Below, piece by piece: positions 53,642 through 63,856 of a stretch of DNA of 64,000 bases. The translations under genes were made by a program, and so were the position numbers. The stretch covers positions 124,001 through 188,000 of the forward strand of contig SADC01000153.1 of the NCBI GenBank assembly GCA_004194705.1. Reading direction: 5' to 3'. Source of the DNA: Ditylenchus dipsaci (taxonomy: Eukaryota > Nematoda > Chromadorea > Rhabditida > Anguinidae). Numbering within the stretch: the stretch's first letter is position 1; every line of letters starts with the position of its first letter. The notes under the pieces are model-generated. The model was not told where the DNA came from and made no database searches. It saw only the letters and a program-made list of their open reading frames with translations.

Positions 53642-55204
53642 ATGAAAGATGGGCATTTATCGAGTAGGATTTGGGGAAGGCTGCATTCCTTGGGTTTTAA
53701 GCAGTTTTCGTACAAGCGGAGCAGTCTGAAAAACTTAAATATTATTTATGGAATTTTCTAAAGTTTCTAAAAGTTACGGGCACAATTTTGGATCGTTGAT
53801 TTTGTCTGCGTCAACTTCTTGCTTTACAAACTTGAAAAACAAATTTACATTCAAAAATTTAGTAGATTGAATAGCTACTTGTTTCAAATTTTATTTAAAG
53901 TAATCCAAATACCGTATTTACTCTAATAGTGGCCCCAAGGCTACTGTTTTTCAACAACCATTTTTGAGGGGTTACTAATAAAGGGAGGGCTACATTGAAG
54001 CACCATGGTTTTTGCGCGCACTGGCATGACCAAAATTTGAATTAGTGGGGGACATTTCTCTTTGGTCTCAAAATGTACTCTTTGGAGTCATTTCAAACGA
54101 CCCAAAAGAGTACAATTCTAGACGAAAGAGAAGTGTCCCGCGCCAATTCAAATATCGCTCATGCCGTTGCGTCCAAAAACCAAGGTCCTTTAAGAGGGAA
54201 GCTACAATTAGAGGGGGACTACTATCAGAATATATACGGTGGTTGTTTTTATAATTTTTATTTTTATTCCACGGTTTTTTTTAATTGGCCTGACTAAAAA
54301 CAGCCATATATCTTTCGGCCCTATTCAAAAATGGGTACCGATTTTTGAACTTGGTCTCATCCGTTTTTTTTTAAATTTTTTTACGTAAAAGTCTCAAAAA
54401 CTATTTATTATAAAACTTTTGAACCATTTTCACAATAAAAAAAATTTTGGTACAAAAATTTCAAAATTTTTTTAACCCTGGTCCCCCAAGCTGATTTTTT
54501 TCAGATTATTTTCCTCCAAATCTTCCGAAAATTTTTTTTTTGAAGTTTTTGTACCAAAAAAATTAAAATTTTTTATAATTGCTAAAAATGATCCAAAATT
54601 GCAAAGGAAAAGTCTGTTAGACCTAAAAAATTTGACCCTACTATAGAATCCCCCCCCAAAATCCGAACTTTTAAAACTTAAGTAAAAAGTACCCAAATTT
54701 ATGTCCCAGACCCCGGTTAATGTGCGCAAACTCTTCATTAGTCACAACTTCCGTACGCTGGCCTACCCCAAGCCTAAGGGCTAAGCCTAAACTTGTTGTT
54801 TGCAAGGGTAGTTACAGCAATTTTATAAGGTCGGATTTTTGGGGGGAAGGGGGGGGGGGGGGTATTCTATAGTAGCGCCAAAAAGTTGATAAAAAAACAA
54901 CAGGGGCGAGCAAGTTCAAAAATCAGTATCCATTCTTGAATAAGACCCATTTTCCTTAACATTGTCTTAAATTCTGTCTTCACAATAAAAAGTGAAAAGT
55001 AATCATTAATATTGTTTTAAAAATGGCCTATCACAATGTTATAATCCAAAATTGAAAACAACTTGCCTCCTCACGCTCAGCTTTGCAAGTATCGTCAGAT
55101 TTGCAGTGATCGGGACCAACAGGATCATGATTAGGGGGGTTAGGGTCACCGATCACAATGTGTAATAGTAGCACTAGAGCAACTGGTTTCAGGAGAGTTT
55201 GCAT
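53642..55204 (-). CDS. Small cysteine-containing secreted protein family, member 1
   Basis: Exon 1 (55204-55067): MQTLLKPVALVLLLHIVIGD is a clear signal peptide, followed by PNPPNHDPVGPDHCKSDDTC and KAEREE. Exon 2 (53830-53778): FVKQEVDADKINDPKLCP, 18 residues like its paralogue. Exon 3 (53725-53642): LLRLYENCLKPKECSLPQ, ILLDKCPSF. Phases agree across exons 1-3. Cysteines recur as C-x5-C in exon 1, one at the end of exon 2, C-x5-C in exon 3 and one more near the end, suggesting disulfides in a secreted domain. The exon 1 donor is GCAAGT (a GC-AG intron) and the same position in the paralogue is GCGAGT. Intron 1 holds a MITE and a TIR element. The last exon was not found; by analogy it should encode a Ser/Thr-rich GPI-type tail. 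I know no family with this pattern; likely nematode-specific. Confidence 0.6.
53912..54239. mobile_element. CCGTATTTACTCTAATAGTGG MITE in an intron
   Basis: CCGTATTTACTCTAATAGTG at the left and a diverged inverse ending ATATACGG at the right; the left TA is intact, the right one is not. It contains a piece related to the GTGTCCCGCGCC repeat. It lies in intron 1 of the 53642-55204 gene. Confidence 0.75.
54315..54945. mobile_element. Inverted-repeat element with CCCCCC/GGGGGG tracts
   Basis: Outer pair TTCAAAAATGGGTACCGATT and its relative TCAGTATCCATTCTTGAA, inner pair ACTATAGAATCCCCCCC (54640) and GGGGGTATTCTATAGTAG (54858). Same style as the 22425-23485 element. An inverted copy of the TAGGCCAGCGT block lies at 54750-54775. 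Confidence 0.6.
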
Positions 55205-55252
55205 TTGGTTGGGTTTTTTGGTGTTAGCCGAAAAGTAGAAAAAAAAGAGCAT

Positions 55253-56118
55253 TTAGCACTTCAATCACCCATATTTATAGACATTATTGACTACTCCGCC
55301 TTTTAATAGACTGCCCAATGCCAGCTAGATTATTCACAAAAGTTTAGAACATTCACAACAGGAAACGATTCTTGTTAAAGCACTTCTCCCAAAATTAGAC
55401 CCTGTACAACCGGAAATTGGATTAATCATCCAATCTAAAAGCCCTGCTATAGCCTGCTAGATGAATGGCTGTAGCAATTTATGCTAAAAAGCTCACAAAT
55501 TAAACACTCTAATTTCAGGGCTTCTCTGATTACTGGGTTCCATCTTCTTCGAGCACCCATAAATCATACCAGATTCAATATTTTGCATTTTTTGCTTTTC
55601 CAAAGTCCCACAAGCTTTACTGGTTTGATTTTTAAATTTTTTTCGTCCTTCACTTTGTTCATGCCCTTTAACACCAAATAGCCGAGTGTACTGAAGTGTG
55701 CGTCTTCTCCTGAATATCATGCTAAATATAATGGCCGAAAAAATTTCCGATAAAGTGCTTTCGTAATTGAAACTTAGTCACAATTTTGGTTGCAGTTACG
55801 ATTCTCCTATCACGCAGAGTGCTCAGATGAAGATGATAACTTCATATTCGTGTTTATCGACCCCGATTTCATAAAGCCCCACGTGTTTGAAAAATTGTCC
55901 CGTGCCCGTGGGAGTATGAATGGCCCTTAAGAAAGCCGCGTGTTTTTTGATTCTGAGAAAAAAGTTTTTCGAACCACACGGTGTATCATGGTTGTTTAGT
56001 CAAAATTTCAAAAATTTAAATTAGTGCTTTTTAAATTTTGAAAGAAATCAGGGCAATGTAGAGAAAGGAAGGGTAAAAACGGGGCCACTTTCATAGAAAA
56101 ATGAAAAAATAATAAATA
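55253..56118. other. Intergenic, no confident gene
   Basis: A T-rich acceptor (TTGCAG near 55796) is followed by a short open stretch with acidic residues (ECSDEDDNF) that could be an exon, but I found no partner and do not call it. Confidence 0.35.
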
Positions 56119-56655
56119 CCGTATTTCCTGTAATTAAGGCCCGGGCGTTTATCAGACCTTACCCGCCCACGAGAGAATCAGCCGATCTTTGTACTTTTTG
56201 TTGGTAGCGATAACAGGGCGTTTGCGTGGTAAGAGAACATATGGCTTGAATTTGTATCCATCTGATCGCCCCGTTAGCATAACCGTAACCCTCATTTTAT
56301 CATGACCAGTTGTTCGGACGGATACCTATTTAATCAAGTAAAAATAAAAATTTTTTTTGGCAAGAATTTTATTCTCACCTCCCTTGCTTCACACTCATCT
56401 ACACACTTTCCACCACTAGGATCAAGCCACACTGCCGTTTCAAAGTCAATGGCCGGCCTGCTCCCTGAATTCGCTTGCGATTCTTCCCAGCGGCTGAGCT
56501 ATTCCTTAAGAGAGTCATTTAGCATGATTTAGCAGAAAAACTTTCCCTTTTTGGACGGCTTACTTGAGATTGTGCAGATTTCTCTCGTTGTAGATCCACC
56601 CACGAATTCGTTAATTAAGTTAATTACAAGGGGGCGTTAATTACAGGAAATACGG
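56119..56655. mobile_element. CCGTATTTCCTGTAATTAA element with pogo transposase piece
   Basis: CCGTATTTCCTGTAATTAAG at the left and AATTACAGGAAATACGG at the right with TA duplications (56117-56118 and 56656-56657). Inside is a minus-strand remnant of a pogo-type transposase, linking this TIR family to pogo elements. Confidence 0.88.
56152..56516 (-). pseudogene. Pogo/Tigger transposase (DDE_1) remnant
   Basis: Two minus-strand exons: 56516-56379 (DSLKE, then LSRWEESQANSGSR and VWLDPSGGKC, ending at a GTGAGA donor) and 56325-56152 (SVRTTGHDKMRVTVML, DGYKFKPYVLLPRKRPVI), joined in phase by a GT...TAG intron. 'TTGH.K.r.TV.L...dG.k..P' is a conserved block of the DDE_1 catalytic core of pogo and Tigger transposases. 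Exon 1 has an in-frame TAG at about 56501-56499 and a stop (56154-56152) follows GKV. The N-terminal helix-turn-helix and both ends of the catalytic core are lost. Confidence 0.8.
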
Positions 56656-56657
56656 TA

Positions 56658-57757
56658 ATTATATTTTTCGGCGGGCTTACCACGTTTTCAACTGTGCCGG
56701 AAAAAAAGAAACCAACCCCTCCCCCCCCCGCTTGGAGTTGAGATGCGCACACCCACATACCTCAGACACAAATCACTCGAAAGTGACTCTAAGGTTTTTG
56801 ATGCGGCAGACCCCACCATTAGAAAACTATGTTTAACATGATTTTAGTGTACTGTGTGACTGTCGGTCCCTTTTCATTCTTTTCACCTTCCTATACATCC
56901 CTCATTCCCTCAAAAATTTAAAAGGTACCAATTAAAAATTTTCAAATTTTGACTAAAAATCATGATATCTCCCCTGTGGTCAGAAAAAAAATTTTCAGTT
57001 ATTTATGTTTCGTTGTTGTCATGATATGTTGTCAGTAAAGCGCTTCGTTCTGAGTGTTCGTATAATTATGCACCGGTAATTTTTGCGGATTCTGAACTCA
57101 AGCCAAAAAGTTTACCTATATCGTTTCAACTACAATGTCTAACAATGTCGATAAGAACAGGGTATTTTCTTCGAATATGTAGACGTTTAGGTATGATTTA
57201 CCTGTTTTTTATTCAGAGAAAAATCTTGTGAATGAGTGCGCTAGAAAACCCCCCCCCCTTTGTATACTACTGAGTTGGTGTTAGGAAAATAATGAAAATC
57301 GATTTCTATAAAAAAAACTGACGATCAAGTGACGAATATTGAAAAATACCGGAATTTTCAAAAATTTCGGCATCGGTTTTGGTATTTTTGAAATAGACCA
57401 GTCGGTATTTGGTACGGTATTTTTGGCTAAAATCGGCTCGTTCGGTACGAGCTTTGGTGCGATAAACCGCAACGTTATCGCTTTTATCCAAAAATTTCAA
57501 ATCTTACTCAAAGTTACTCGATTTCGGGCACTCGACTTGCCCACTCTACTCGTATTCCTGATATTTATCTCTTCAACTAGTCAAAAGTCTGATTGAGTAT
57601 ATAGAGCAATGACCACATCTTAGACTTATGCTGCAGCTGATTTAAAAAGCTACAGAGCTCATGTTGCAAAATATGTTTTGAAAATCTGAGCGTTGAGAAT
57701 CTCAATTTGAGGGATGGCTCTTTGGAAAAGTTTTCAAGCTGCTTTTTTTAAAAGGTG
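56658..57757. other. Intergenic with repeat fragments
   Basis: 56727-56820 is a half copy of the GC-palindrome family (GAGATGCGCACACCCACAT, CTCGAAAGTGACTCTAAGG). 57340-57480 has loosely repeated CGGTATTT(T/G) units read on both strands. No gene recognised. Confidence 0.45.
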
Positions 57758-57759
57758 TA

Positions 57760-57901
57760 CCGTATATTCTCTATTAATAATCCCCCATGGGGATTATTTT
57801 TCAACCCTCGAAAAATCCGGAAATTGTCAATCGAAAATGGCCTTAAATTTGAAATCCCAGTCAAAAAAGTGGGGGGTGGGGGATTATTAGAGAATATACG
57901 G
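57760..57901. mobile_element. CCGTATATTCTCTATTAATA MITE
   Basis: 142 bp with inverted ends CCGTATATTCTCTATTAATA and TTATTAGAGAATATACGG and TA duplications. A diverged relative without clear ends follows at 57990-58120. Confidence 0.85.
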
Positions 57902-57903
57902 TA

Positions 57904-59009
57904 TATCAACACTCAGATTTTGATATCATGATCTGTAAACTGGGTTTTGTAGCTACTTACGATCCTCTTTAAAGGGCTTTTTAAAGGGGCTTTTAATTTT
58001 CAACCCTGAAAATTTTCGAAATCATGAATAAAAAATGCTTTAACTCTGGAATTCTAGTCAAAAAATGAGGGGTGGGTGTTCATTACAGAGTGGGGGATTA
58101 ATAGAGTATATATGGGATATATATATGCTAATATATGCTTTTGAAACTTTTTAGAGTGAAAAAGGTACTTTCTTAGTCACACCCACCGCCCGCTTCCCCG
58201 AGAGGTCAATTCTTCATTTTTACTAGTATGATTATTTTGACCCGGGATTTTCTAACACTAAAAACTGAAGTAAAAATAACAATTAAGTGCAATTCAGTGA
58301 TAGGAATTAAATTTAAGACACAAAAAACATTATGAAGCGGCCCGAACACTCCTATTTTTACATAGAAAACACTTTTTTCTTCTTTTATTCTTAGTTTTGC
58401 CGCAGAGAATTATGTTATGTTTCAACTTTGATCAGAAGTTGTGTTTGTTGTTAGGTTTAGGCTTCATATTTGTCTACTTGAATTGTTGATGTTACATCAA
58501 AAGTAAATTTTGTATCTAAACATCCTGTAAATACAAAGTGAAAAGAGGAGAGGAAAAGGGGAGGAGGGCAACTAAACACGTAACCGAAAAGATTCCCAAA
58601 AATCAACAGGAGGAACTTAAGCGATTTATTTTTTCTAGATACAAGAATGAATACAGAGCTAAAATGGTAAAAAAATACTTCACAATAATGATTTTAGTTT
58701 GATAAGGTCTGCAAGCAGGGCCGCATCTTCAACTTTTTCAGGGAGTGGAGCTATCAGCCTAATTTTCTTAGTCAAAGAGGGATGGTAACCAGGGTGTTAT
58801 CCTCAGCCGGCTGACTTCAGCCGGCTGAGCTAAAATTATTGACCCGGCTGACGGCTGAGACTGAGGTAGATTTTTCAGACCTCAGCCTGCTGAGGAAAAT
58901 TTTGCATCAAATTTTTGGCGTTTTGCGTTTATTTTTAATTTGCTCGCTTTTGATAGCTGTACATTTTCGTAATCCAGGCTTAAACCAACCATGTTCGATT
59001 TGGAGGGCA
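57904..59009. other. Intergenic, CAGCCGGCTGA repeats
   Basis: 58800-58900 has several (T/C)CAGCCGGCTGA units, also inverted, on a CAGGGTGTTATCC start that looks like a hAT tip; the other end is not found. The rest is AT-rich without a gene. Confidence 0.4.
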
Positions 59010-59218
59010 GAAAAAGGCACTTATGCCGTTGGGACCCCCCCCCCTCTCAAATTTTTGAAAAGAAATCCAGAAAAAATTTTTCTAAACGATTTTATTGATT
59101 AGAAACTGATAAAAAATGTTTCTTTTATCGTATTGAACAGAAAAAACCAGTTTAGAAGGTGTTTCTGGGTTACTTTTCGAAAATTTAGAGGGGGCCCCAA
59201 CGGCATAAGTGCCGAAAA
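59010..59218. repeat. Palindromic GGCACTTATGCCGTTGGG element
   Basis: GGCACTTATGCCGTTGGG at 59016 is inverted at 59197 (CCCAACGGCATAAGTGCC), with inverted poly-C and AAATTT blocks between. Short traces with GGCACTTATGCACTTCGG occur at 61590 and 63200 (inverted). Confidence 0.7.
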
Positions 59219-59246
59219 AAAACCTTTAAACACCCTTATATAATTA

Positions 59247-59830
59247 CAGGGTGGCGCAACATAAACGCATGAATAAATTTTCGCCATAACTTTTTAATTT
59301 GAGGTACTTTGACGAGATCTTTTTTTTTATTCGAAAGCTCAATGAATGAGAAATCGAATGACACCAAACATGCAAAGAATTCTTTATTTGAACACACCCA
59401 ATTTTAACGGAAAAAATAACAATGATTTTCACTCATATTCCTGTTCTGTACTTTTCCCATTCACTTCTAGGCAGTATTCGAGGCGAGTTTGCGGCATCGC
59501 TTTGAAGAAGTCGACTTCGGCACTTTAGCATGAATCCCGAGCTCCCTGCGATATCGAACGCCAAAATTGGCCACGCTTTTGCCTTCCTCAATGAACATTT
59601 CGACGCACTTTGCCTTCTTTTGAGCACTGTAGACCATGGCTAAAAGAAGAAAAAATAAATTTTCAATCAAACATGTTTAACAGTGATAACAAACACGAAA
59701 ATCAATAAGTTTGGTGTCATTCGATTTCTCATTCATTCAGCTTTCGAATAAAAAAAGGATCTCGTCTAAGTGCCTCAAATTTAAAAGTTATGGCGAAAAT
59801 TCATTCATGCGTTTATGTTGCGCCACCCTG
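59247..59830. mobile_element. CAGGGTGGCGCAACATAAAC element with fused transposase ends
   Basis: Perfect 20-bp tips within arms of about 130 bp, TA on both sides (59245-59246 and 59831-59832). Inside, both termini of a Tc1/mariner/IS630-type transposase gene remain and the middle is deleted. Confidence 0.92.
59429..59637 (-). pseudogene. Internally deleted Tc1/mariner-class transposase
   Basis: Minus strand from ATG 59637, preceded by a TTTTAG acceptor. MVYSAQKKAKCVEMFIEEGK and FGVRYRRELGIHAK resemble the N-terminal helix-turn-helix (DUF4817-like) of mariner-class transposases. In a shifted frame AEVDFFKAMPQTRLEYCLEV and NGKSTEQEYE (TGA 59431-59429) look like the C-terminus ('Rl..CievnG'). 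The whole DDE core is gone, with a frame change at the junction. Confidence 0.65.
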
Positions 59831-59832
59831 TA

Positions 59833-60257
59833 AAACTAATAAAACAATTTATGAACAGCTTTTTTCATTTTCAATATTTTTACAGATCTGATTTGTTTCA
59901 TCCGCACATATCATAGTTGATTTGGTATCGTTAATAAGCTTGAGTAGATCTGCCTTGGTTGGAAAGAACATAATGACAAAAATGGACAATGGGTTTGGAG
60001 TAGGACGGATACCAATTTTAATTATATTTTCACAGCACTAAAACCTCAGGATGAATAGAATTGGTTGAAATCACTCATTAAAATCAGGTTTGAAAAATAC
60101 CGTTCCGATTTCTGAAATAACTCCACAACTGGTTCTGAAAATTAGTTCAAAGTATCCCACTGCTGGAGATTTCTCTAGTTCAGTTGTAATATCGACTTCA
60201 TTTTATCTTTTCGTCCAATTTGGAAGATTTTTAGACATTCTCCATCTTAAAAAATGA
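59833..60257. other. Intergenic
   Basis: No gene recognised. Confidence 0.4.
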
Positions 60258-61103
60258 TTAAAAGAAGCATACTTGTTGATGATAATGAGGATTGGCAAAT
60301 TCAAATGCGCGCGGGACACCTTTTTACTCCAAAATACTTTTTCATTTATGCATACATACTTTTTTCTAATAAGTGCTCACCCCTAACTTTGAGGACCTCT
60401 GTCTCAGCCCAGAGCAAATATTTTGCTAATATGTTTTTTGCGTTTTCTTAACCCCCACGAGCTTTACTGATTCCGCGTTTTAGATTTCGGTTGAGCACTC
60501 AAAATATCGAGACCGACCCCAAACTTTTCAAATTTTTGGGGTTTGAAAAATAAGCGCCCATGGGCTCTTATAAGAAGAAATACGGTAAGTGGTATACCAA
60601 AAAAAATATATATCGTGTATCGACATGAATGATCCAAAATAACAAAGCAGACTCGAAAATCAAACTTGAGAACGAAAATCCCTACACAACGCTACTTTAC
60701 CACTAAACTACTTGTTGGTTTTTTTGATATACAGTGGACACTCCCGGCAACGAACACCGCAAAAGTTCGTTCCCGACTAGGCTCGGACACTTTTTATAAC
60801 TCAGCTTATGAGATCTTTTCTCGAACTTATAAGAGGATAAGAACTAGAAACTGATAAGAGCTGAAAGAGGTCCGCTTTAAAATGCCAATTTGTTCGTCTT
60901 TAAGAAAAACGGTCGACAAAATCAGAATCCAAGCAGCTTCGTGGGGTGATTGTCGATCTTAGGTTTGATTCATTGTCTGCTCTGATATTTTTGATTATTT
61001 ATTATCGAAACATATGAACGATAAAAAATCAAACTACAAAAAGTGTCCCGCGCTTTTTTCAGTTAGCCAAATTCTCATTATCATCAACAACTATGGTCAT
61101 TTG
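60258..61103. mobile_element. TIR element with GATGATAATG ends, tRNA-like centre and MITE traces
   Basis: The left ACTTGTTGATGATAATGAG and GGCAAATTCAAATGCGCGCG pair with GTGTCCCGCGC and CTCATTATCATCAACAA (right, 61050-61103). A minus-strand tRNA-like sequence (TAGTTTAGTGGTAAAGTAGC, then AAGTTTGATTTTCG) is at 60652-60716. A CAGTGGACACTCCC MITE half starts at 60733, and an AAATACGGTA end of the pogo-related family is at 60585. Confidence 0.65.
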
Positions 61104-61803
61104 AAGAGGCATGCCTGTTGCCAATGAGAATATTTCGAACGGCATGTACCGATTCCACTTTGCAGATTTTTCATTTTCAGCCAAAAATCTCGAGATCGAA
61201 TTCCAAATTTTCCAATTTTCGGGAGATTGAAAAATAAGCGCACCGGTGCGCCTATTAGAGGAAATACGGTACAAATTTCAGCTCTAGTAACGAATAACGC
61301 TCCGCTCCTCCTCTCCCAAAAATCTGACCTTTTCAAAATACAGTCGACTCTCCATATAGGATACACCTTGGAAACCGGGCCTAGGTGTATCTTATAAAGA
61401 GTGTCAGTTTGCCCTTATTTCCTGAACCGCGACTAGATCGGCGAAAAATTTGCAGGTTCAAGTTCAAGTTAGGGGGCCTCATTTTCGAGTGAGTGTGGGA
61501 GGTGGTCTCAGGTACAAGTGAGGGGGAAGGGCTTTTTTCTGGGCACCTGGGTACTTTGGGCACTTTTAGTAAAGTTAAAAATTAGGGCACTTATGCACTT
61601 CGGGGGCGGGGAAGCATTTCATATTTATTTGAGAGAAGTGTTTAAACATCTCCTCAGTAAGTCTGAGAATGATATTAATGCTATTTTCTGACACTTTCCT
61701 AAATACAAAATCGATTTTTTGAAAAAAAATCGACTAAAATTTAAGTTTTTTGGGTACTAAGACGAATCACGATTGTGGTCAATTTTTGGTCAAAAAGTCA
61801 TTC
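61104..61803. other. Intergenic with two MITE ends
   Basis: TTAGAGGAAATACGGTA (61254-61270) and CAGTCGACTCTCCATATAGG (61342) are unpaired ends of the two MITE superfamilies. 61580-61615 carries a GGCACTTATGCACTTCGG trace. No gene. Confidence 0.5.
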
Positions 61804-61971
61804 TTTAAAGGACCATACTTGTTGATGCAAATTAAAAATTTGGCAAATTCAAATGCTCGTGGGACACTTCTTTTTCGTCTCGCACTCTACTCTTTGCAGT
61901 TACCGTATTCTCTCCAATAGAACCACACTCTCTATTAGAACCACACCCCTTAAGACTCTCAAGCTGCGCCA

Positions 61972-62112
61972 ACGGCCGTCAAACTCCGATGGATTGTCGA
62001 GGCCTGGGAGAATCTCTCGAAGGAGCTCATAATTAAGTCATTCAAATCGTGCGGAGTTTTTAATGTGACCGATGGATGTGAAGACGACGCCATTCACTGC
62101 TTCAAGAAAGTT
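61972..62112 (+). pseudogene. Pogo/Tigger transposase C-terminal fragment
   Basis: Open frame TAVKLRWIVEAWENLSKELI, then IKSFKSCGVFNVTDGCEDDA. 'W...AW..v....I..SF..CGi.n..DG.ED' is the conserved end of the DDE_1 domain in pogo, Tigger and jerky proteins. It is joined directly to the TIR with the rest of the transposase missing; the following codons (GPVPGGRGKVKLAQDEKK) may be the original C-terminal tail. Confidence 0.82.
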
Positions 62113-62242
62113 GGGCCGGTTCCGGGTGGTCGAGGCAAGGTGAAGCTCGCGCAAGATGAGAAAAAGTTGGCTGAGCAGATACAAGTAATCGATTTTGAGA
62201 AAGCGCAAGAAAATAAGTTTAATAATAAAGATATTTCTAGAG

Positions 62243-62574
62243 CAGGGCTGTACCGGATACCAAAAATATCGGATCGGATATCGGATACCGGATATGGAAA
62301 AATATCGGATCGGATATCGGATACCGGATATGAAAAAGTGCCGGATATCGGTTATCGGATATCGGATTTCGGATATTTTTGACAAAATTTTGAAAAAAAA
62401 ATTGAAAAATTTTTCTAAATTTCAAAAAAGTTTTAAAAAAATTTTTCCGAAAATCGGCCATTTTTTCGGATATCGGATACCGGATATCGGATGTCAAAAA
62501 GTGCCGGATATCGGATATCGGATGTCGGATATCGGATATCGGATGTCGGATATCGGATATCCGGTACAGCCCTG
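62243..62574. mobile_element. hAT MITE with CGGATATCGGAT arrays
   Basis: The ends CAGGGCTGTACCGGATA and TATCCGGTACAGCCCTG are inverted, with an 8-bp duplication TTCTAGAG (62235-62242 and 62575-62582). Nearly the whole interior is tandem CGGATATCGGAT-type units in inverted blocks around a poly-A/T centre. Confidence 0.93.
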
Positions 62575-63143
62575 TTCTAGAGTGTTGATGAGTTTGGGGA
62601 CCTGCTCTGGTTTGGGGGAGGGGGGCGCCCATTTTTACTAAATCTTTATTTTTTAGGTTGATCAAAGTCGATTATGGTGACCAGGGTGACAATAATCACC
62701 TTGATCAACGAAATTACTTATTAAACTATTTATATAGATTATCGAGATAATCATGACTGCCATAATCAACAAAAATCAATAAAAAGTATAGTATAAATGA
62801 GCGTCCCCCCTAACCAGAACAAGTCCGAATTTTGTTGTAAAAAAGGATTTATGCGCGTATGCTGCAATTCTTGAATATGTTCAGAAGGTTGAAAAATAGA
62901 ACCACACTCTCTATTAGAACCACACTCTCTAATAGAACCACACCCCCAAGGGGGTTGAAAAATAGAACCACATGTGGTTCTATTAGAGAGAATACGGTAT
63001 TTCGAGCGACTCAAAGAAGTACAGTAAGAGTAGTGTCCCGCGCGCATTTGAGTTTGCCAAATTTTTATGTGCATCACCAAGTATGGTCCTTTAAATGTAG
63101 TTTTTTGTGCAGGAGAGTGTCATAAAATAGCTTTTTATCGTTT

Positions 63144-63716
63144 TTAGCGAATAAAAATCACAAAGAGACGTTTTGACATTATTATCAAATTAATGTAAAA
63201 TGCGCCACCGAAGTGCATAAGTACCGAAACTAGTTTTTCGAGAGTTTGTGTCGGATACTCGGTACCGTAAGTGGGTCTGTGGGTCTGGGACCCGGAATTT
63301 GAAGTTATGACCGAAGGTGAAGTGAGTATGGTGCTGACCGAGATGGAAGGTTGTAATATGACCCGAGGCGGTGTGATGTTGATGGATGTTATGAAGATCG
63401 ATGTTGAACTTGGATAAGTTGAACCGATCAGGGTGCAGGGCGCCGCGGTGGTTTTTTTATGGCGGTGGTTCTCGACTGCGGTGACTGAATCACCGCAACT
63501 CACGAAGTAGAAGATCCGACCTCTGAGGTTCAGCACGAAGGTTGGCCGTTCCACACGATCAATAAGAAGAAGAAAGAAAATGTGAGAATCTCTGTGATGT
63601 ATGTGGTGTTGTAGTGTATGTTCGGGTAATGAACTGTGTGTGGACGGTGCAAAATGTGCAGTAAACGTTACTTTATGCAATAAGTGGTGCAAAAAATAAA
63701 AGCAAATTTTACTCAA
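63144..63716 (-). CDS. Hypothetical 190-codon frame
   Basis: The longest uninterrupted non-repetitive frame outside the tandem arrays. It reads SHIFFLLLIDRVERPTFVLN, LRGRIFYFVSCGDSVTAVEN, then Ser/Thr/Ile-rich text (STSIFITSINITPPRVILQP, TILTSPSVITSNSGSQ). 63250-63580 is more GC-rich than its surroundings, which is unusual here. I recognise no domain, and the C-terminal end overlaps a trace of the GGCACTTATGC repeat. Internal splice sites are not obvious. It may be part of a real gene or a chance frame in a GC-rich island. Confidence 0.3.
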   Translation of the reverse strand: MSKICFYFLHHLLHKVTFTAHFAPSTHSSLPEHTLQHHIHHRDSHIFFLLLIDRVERPTFVLNLRGRIFYFVSCGDSVTAVENHRHKKTTAAPCTLIGSTYPSSTSIFITSINITPPRVILQPSISVSTILTSPSVITSNSGSQTHRPTYGTEYPTQTLEKLVSVLMHFGGAFYINLIIMSKRLFVIFIR

Positions 63717-63738
63717 AATTGCAGTGTCAATAAAGAAC

Positions 63739-63848
63739 GGGCAGCCGACGATTGCGCAAAATCAAATTGCGCAAATTCACATTGCGCAATTTGAACATTG
63801 CGCAATGTGAATTTGCGCAATTTGATTTTGCGCCATCGTCGGCTGCCC
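63739..63848. mobile_element. 110-bp palindromic hAT-type MITE
   Basis: GGGCAGCCGACGATTGCGCA pairs almost perfectly with TGCGCCATCGTCGGCTGCCC across the whole element. Flanks TAAAGAAC and TAAATAAC are an 8-bp duplication with one mismatch. Internal TTGCGCAAATTC units relate it to 11921-12320. Confidence 0.85.
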
Positions 63849-63856
63849 TAAATAAC

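Larger units (their letters stand above)
61903..62997. mobile_element. Pogo-derived element, CCGTATTCTCTCCAATAGAA ends
   Basis: Inverted ends CCGTATTCTCTCCAATAG and CTATTAGAGAGAATACGG with TA duplications; GAACCACACTCTCTATTA is repeated at both ends. It contains a C-terminal pogo transposase fragment and a nested hAT element. Confidence 0.9.
61804..63094. mobile_element. GATGATAATG-type TIR element split by a pogo derivative
   Basis: The left AAAGGACCATACTTGTTGATG arm (61807-61880) and right GTGTCCCGCGCGCATTTGAG arm to CCAAGTATGGTCCTTT (63030-63094) are inverted. The pogo derivative at 61903-62997 lies between them. Confidence 0.75.

Noticed and set aside
62038..62665. Frames rich in RYPI/GYRI
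   Set aside because: They translate the CGGATATCGGAT array of a hAT MITE.
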